A stretch of DNA of 64,000 bases, taken from assembly GCA_015350385.1 (NCBI GenBank), contig WNKI01000004.1, positions 1-64,000 on the forward strand. The letters run 5' to 3'. The DNA comes from Aculops lycopersici (taxonomy: Eukaryota; Arthropoda; Arachnida; Trombidiformes; Eriophyidae). Every line of letters begins with the position of its first letter. The first letter of the stretch is position 1. Both the position numbers and the translations under genes were made by a program. Below, in pieces: positions 62,401 to 64,000 of this stretch. A model generated the notes under the pieces. The model worked only from the letters and a program-made list of their open reading frames with translations, did not search any database and was not told the origin of the DNA.

Positions 62401-64000
62401 TTTGAAGCGCGTGGCAATCAGCTGTTATCTTACCGTCCACTTGCCTTAACCTTTGGCGGCGGCGCCGTAATTGAAGTAGTAGTTGCAACCTCTTGCTCTC
62501 AAGTCGTGTCGTCGTCGGTTAACAGATTGGCCATCAACTTACGAGTGGCCAGTCAGCCAAGTAGCCGACCGGGAGGAGATATAGTTACGCGTCGATTAGC
62601 TTGATGCTTGGCTAAAATAAATAGACCAACGCAGCCAATTACTGTCTCCCGGCGCCAAGTTGATATGAGCCATTTGAAACTCCCCCAAACAGCGAGAGTT
62701 GGTCGCAGGCAAAGGACTTCTGGCGCGAGTTCAATCTCCTCGGCGTCCGTTGTTCCCACTCCCTCACTTCTCCTCTTTTCTCTAGGCTAAAGGTCATACG
62801 TCGGCGGCACATACATTTAAGATGCCTGAAGTTTCTCCATCAGGGTGTTCAAGCTGATAGATGTGCAATTGGCTCATTGGCTGGCGACTGCAACGACGGG
62901 TCAACCAGCCGGCCGGTGGCATCTGCGCGTCTCGCCGGCGCCCATCAAGTCTAATTGATTTTTGGACACTTTGACTAGACACGCGACGGCAGTGGCTCCG
63001 TTTTATTCGGCTGAGGTTAATGCCCGTGAACTCGATTCACACACAAACGAGTTGGCCAACGAACATCTAGTTGCTCTTTTTGACAAGACCTCAGATGAGG
63101 CCATGCGAGTTTGGCGTGCGAGCGACCCAAGTTCAGTTAATTGAATCAGCGCTCGCTACTGCCACTCGCTGGGGAGAGCCGGCCGCCATCGCGGTTTGGG
63201 CAAACAAGACTTGGTGTGTTGTATAACCAATGAATATTCGCGATTACCTCCCGGTTGTCGGTGCTGACTGCCGCCGCCGTCGTTGCCACCGGACGTCTCT
63301 GGTTAGACAAACTGGCTGCAGGAGCGGCAGTGCTGAACCCGGTGGTTGCAGCGACATTGGAGGTCGCCAGGCGGCGGAGTCGATTATCTGCCTCGTGGGG
63401 CCAATAAGTCGAGAGTCGCACCGAAACGCAAACTTTCCCTCTTTCTTTGCCGTCGATTACTGAAGGCCAGATAGCTACCCGCGTCCCGAATAGTAGGATC
63501 CCATTTTTAGCGTCCCAGGAATGGGCTCTGCACATTACACAATGCACCAGCGACGAGTTAGTCGCGTGTTCTAGCTAACTCCTCGCGCTCAAGAGGTTGT
63601 TTTGGTTGCCGGCAGCTGGAGAGCCGGAAGCGAGCAAATATCACACACACGATGATTAATTCTGACTTGACTCTTCCAGTTTGCGACAGAAGCCGCGGCA
63701 GTCAGCGCTATTTCACTTGGCACTTGGCAACTTGAGACCAGGTAGCAGACTTCTAGTAGTGGTAGTGGGTGGCTTTCTCTCGTAGGTAGTTGCTGTGCAG
63801 CTAAAATTGGCGCCTCAGATGAACTTTGTCAAGTCTGTTACGGCAGGCTAGCCACCTGGCAAGCTAGCTTGCCAGCCAACAAAGAAGTCAGCTTGTCACT
63901 AGCTAGCCGCATGCTAATGTGTCCTCGTGGATAGCCAACAATCGTTTAGCAGGCTGGCTGGCCGGCGTGTCGTAAGCCACCATTGAGCTGGCTGCCAAGG
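59415..64000. other. Gene-poor 3' flank of the window, probably intron/upstream DNA of the GPCR
   Basis: About 4.6 kb with no supported exon. It is rich in CT tracts (62166-62192), GCTAGC/GCCAGC-type words and short purine or pyrimidine runs, like 8-15 kb. I looked on the minus strand for a TM1-TM2 exon ending in a donor after a Cys codon and did not find one, so it is probably beyond 64,000. Open frames such as 63146-63547 (-) and 61653-62048 (+) have no recognisable content. Confidence 0.5.

Noticed and set aside
63146..63547. Candidate upstream exon (TM1-2) of the GPCR
   Set aside because: The translation has no membrane segment or LxxxD motif typical of TM2.
1..64000. CRISPR arrays, bacterial operons, viral or transposon genes
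   Set aside because: None seen: repeats are dinucleotide or codon-type, no transposase or reverse transcriptase motifs were recognised, and gene structure is eukaryotic.

Overview
This window is nuclear DNA of an animal, almost certainly an arthropod. A Skeletor-type DM13/DOMON protein, a JIP3/Sunday driver scaffold, a neuropeptide-type GPCR, WDR5, CHMP7 and NIPBL all show metazoan architecture. The genes are strikingly intron-poor: a 6.1-kb NIPBL and a 3.9-kb adenylate-kinase-like gene are each one open frame. Only three complete introns could be placed (two in syd, one in Pex11), plus a splice donor and a splice acceptor at the two outer genes. Intron poverty, very short 3' ends and several miniaturised proteins recall the compact genomes of eriophyoid mites such as Aculops. 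That placement is an inference.

Layout. 1-1744 is intron or flank with a (TC)n tract. 1745-7979 (-) is a giant Gln/Ser/Gly-rich exon ending in a perfect splice donor. 7980-15490 is gene-poor and holds an assembly gap inside a GA repeat. A dense core follows: a secretory GBP-like GTPase (-), a minimal Cdt1 (-), syd/JIP3 (+, 3 exons), a cluster of gene fragments (25.9-26.6 kb), an adenylate-kinase-like protein (-), Pin1 (+), WDR5 (-), CHMP7 (+), a mini SAP30BP (+), Skeletor-like (-), Pex11 (-, 2 exons), NDUFAF3 (-), SNIP1 (+), a second fragment cluster (42.7-43.2 kb), PFDN6 (-), NIPBL (+), NSMCE2 (-), MDH1 (+), GTPBP1/2 (+), RpL22 (+), and the 3' exon of a class A GPCR (-). 59.4-64 kb is gene-poor again, probably intron or upstream DNA of that GPCR.

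Most of the core is unrelated housekeeping genes packed as divergent or convergent pairs, with poly(A) signals at or next to stop codons. Thematic neighbours exist (NIPBL and NSMCE2 both act in SMC-complex biology; Cdt1 in replication licensing), but no operon is implied.

The most interesting signal is structural. Fragments of the same three genes (an SDR, NIPBL, PFDN6) lie at 25.9-26.6 kb and at 42.7-43.2 kb in mirror-image orientation. The arrangement fits a tandem duplication of a PFDN6-NIPBL unit followed by a ~16.7-kb inversion whose breakpoints fell in the decaying NIPBL copy and in an SDR gene. The duplication junction also rewrote the last codons of the surviving PFDN6 and left NIPBL-antisense sequence immediately downstream of it.
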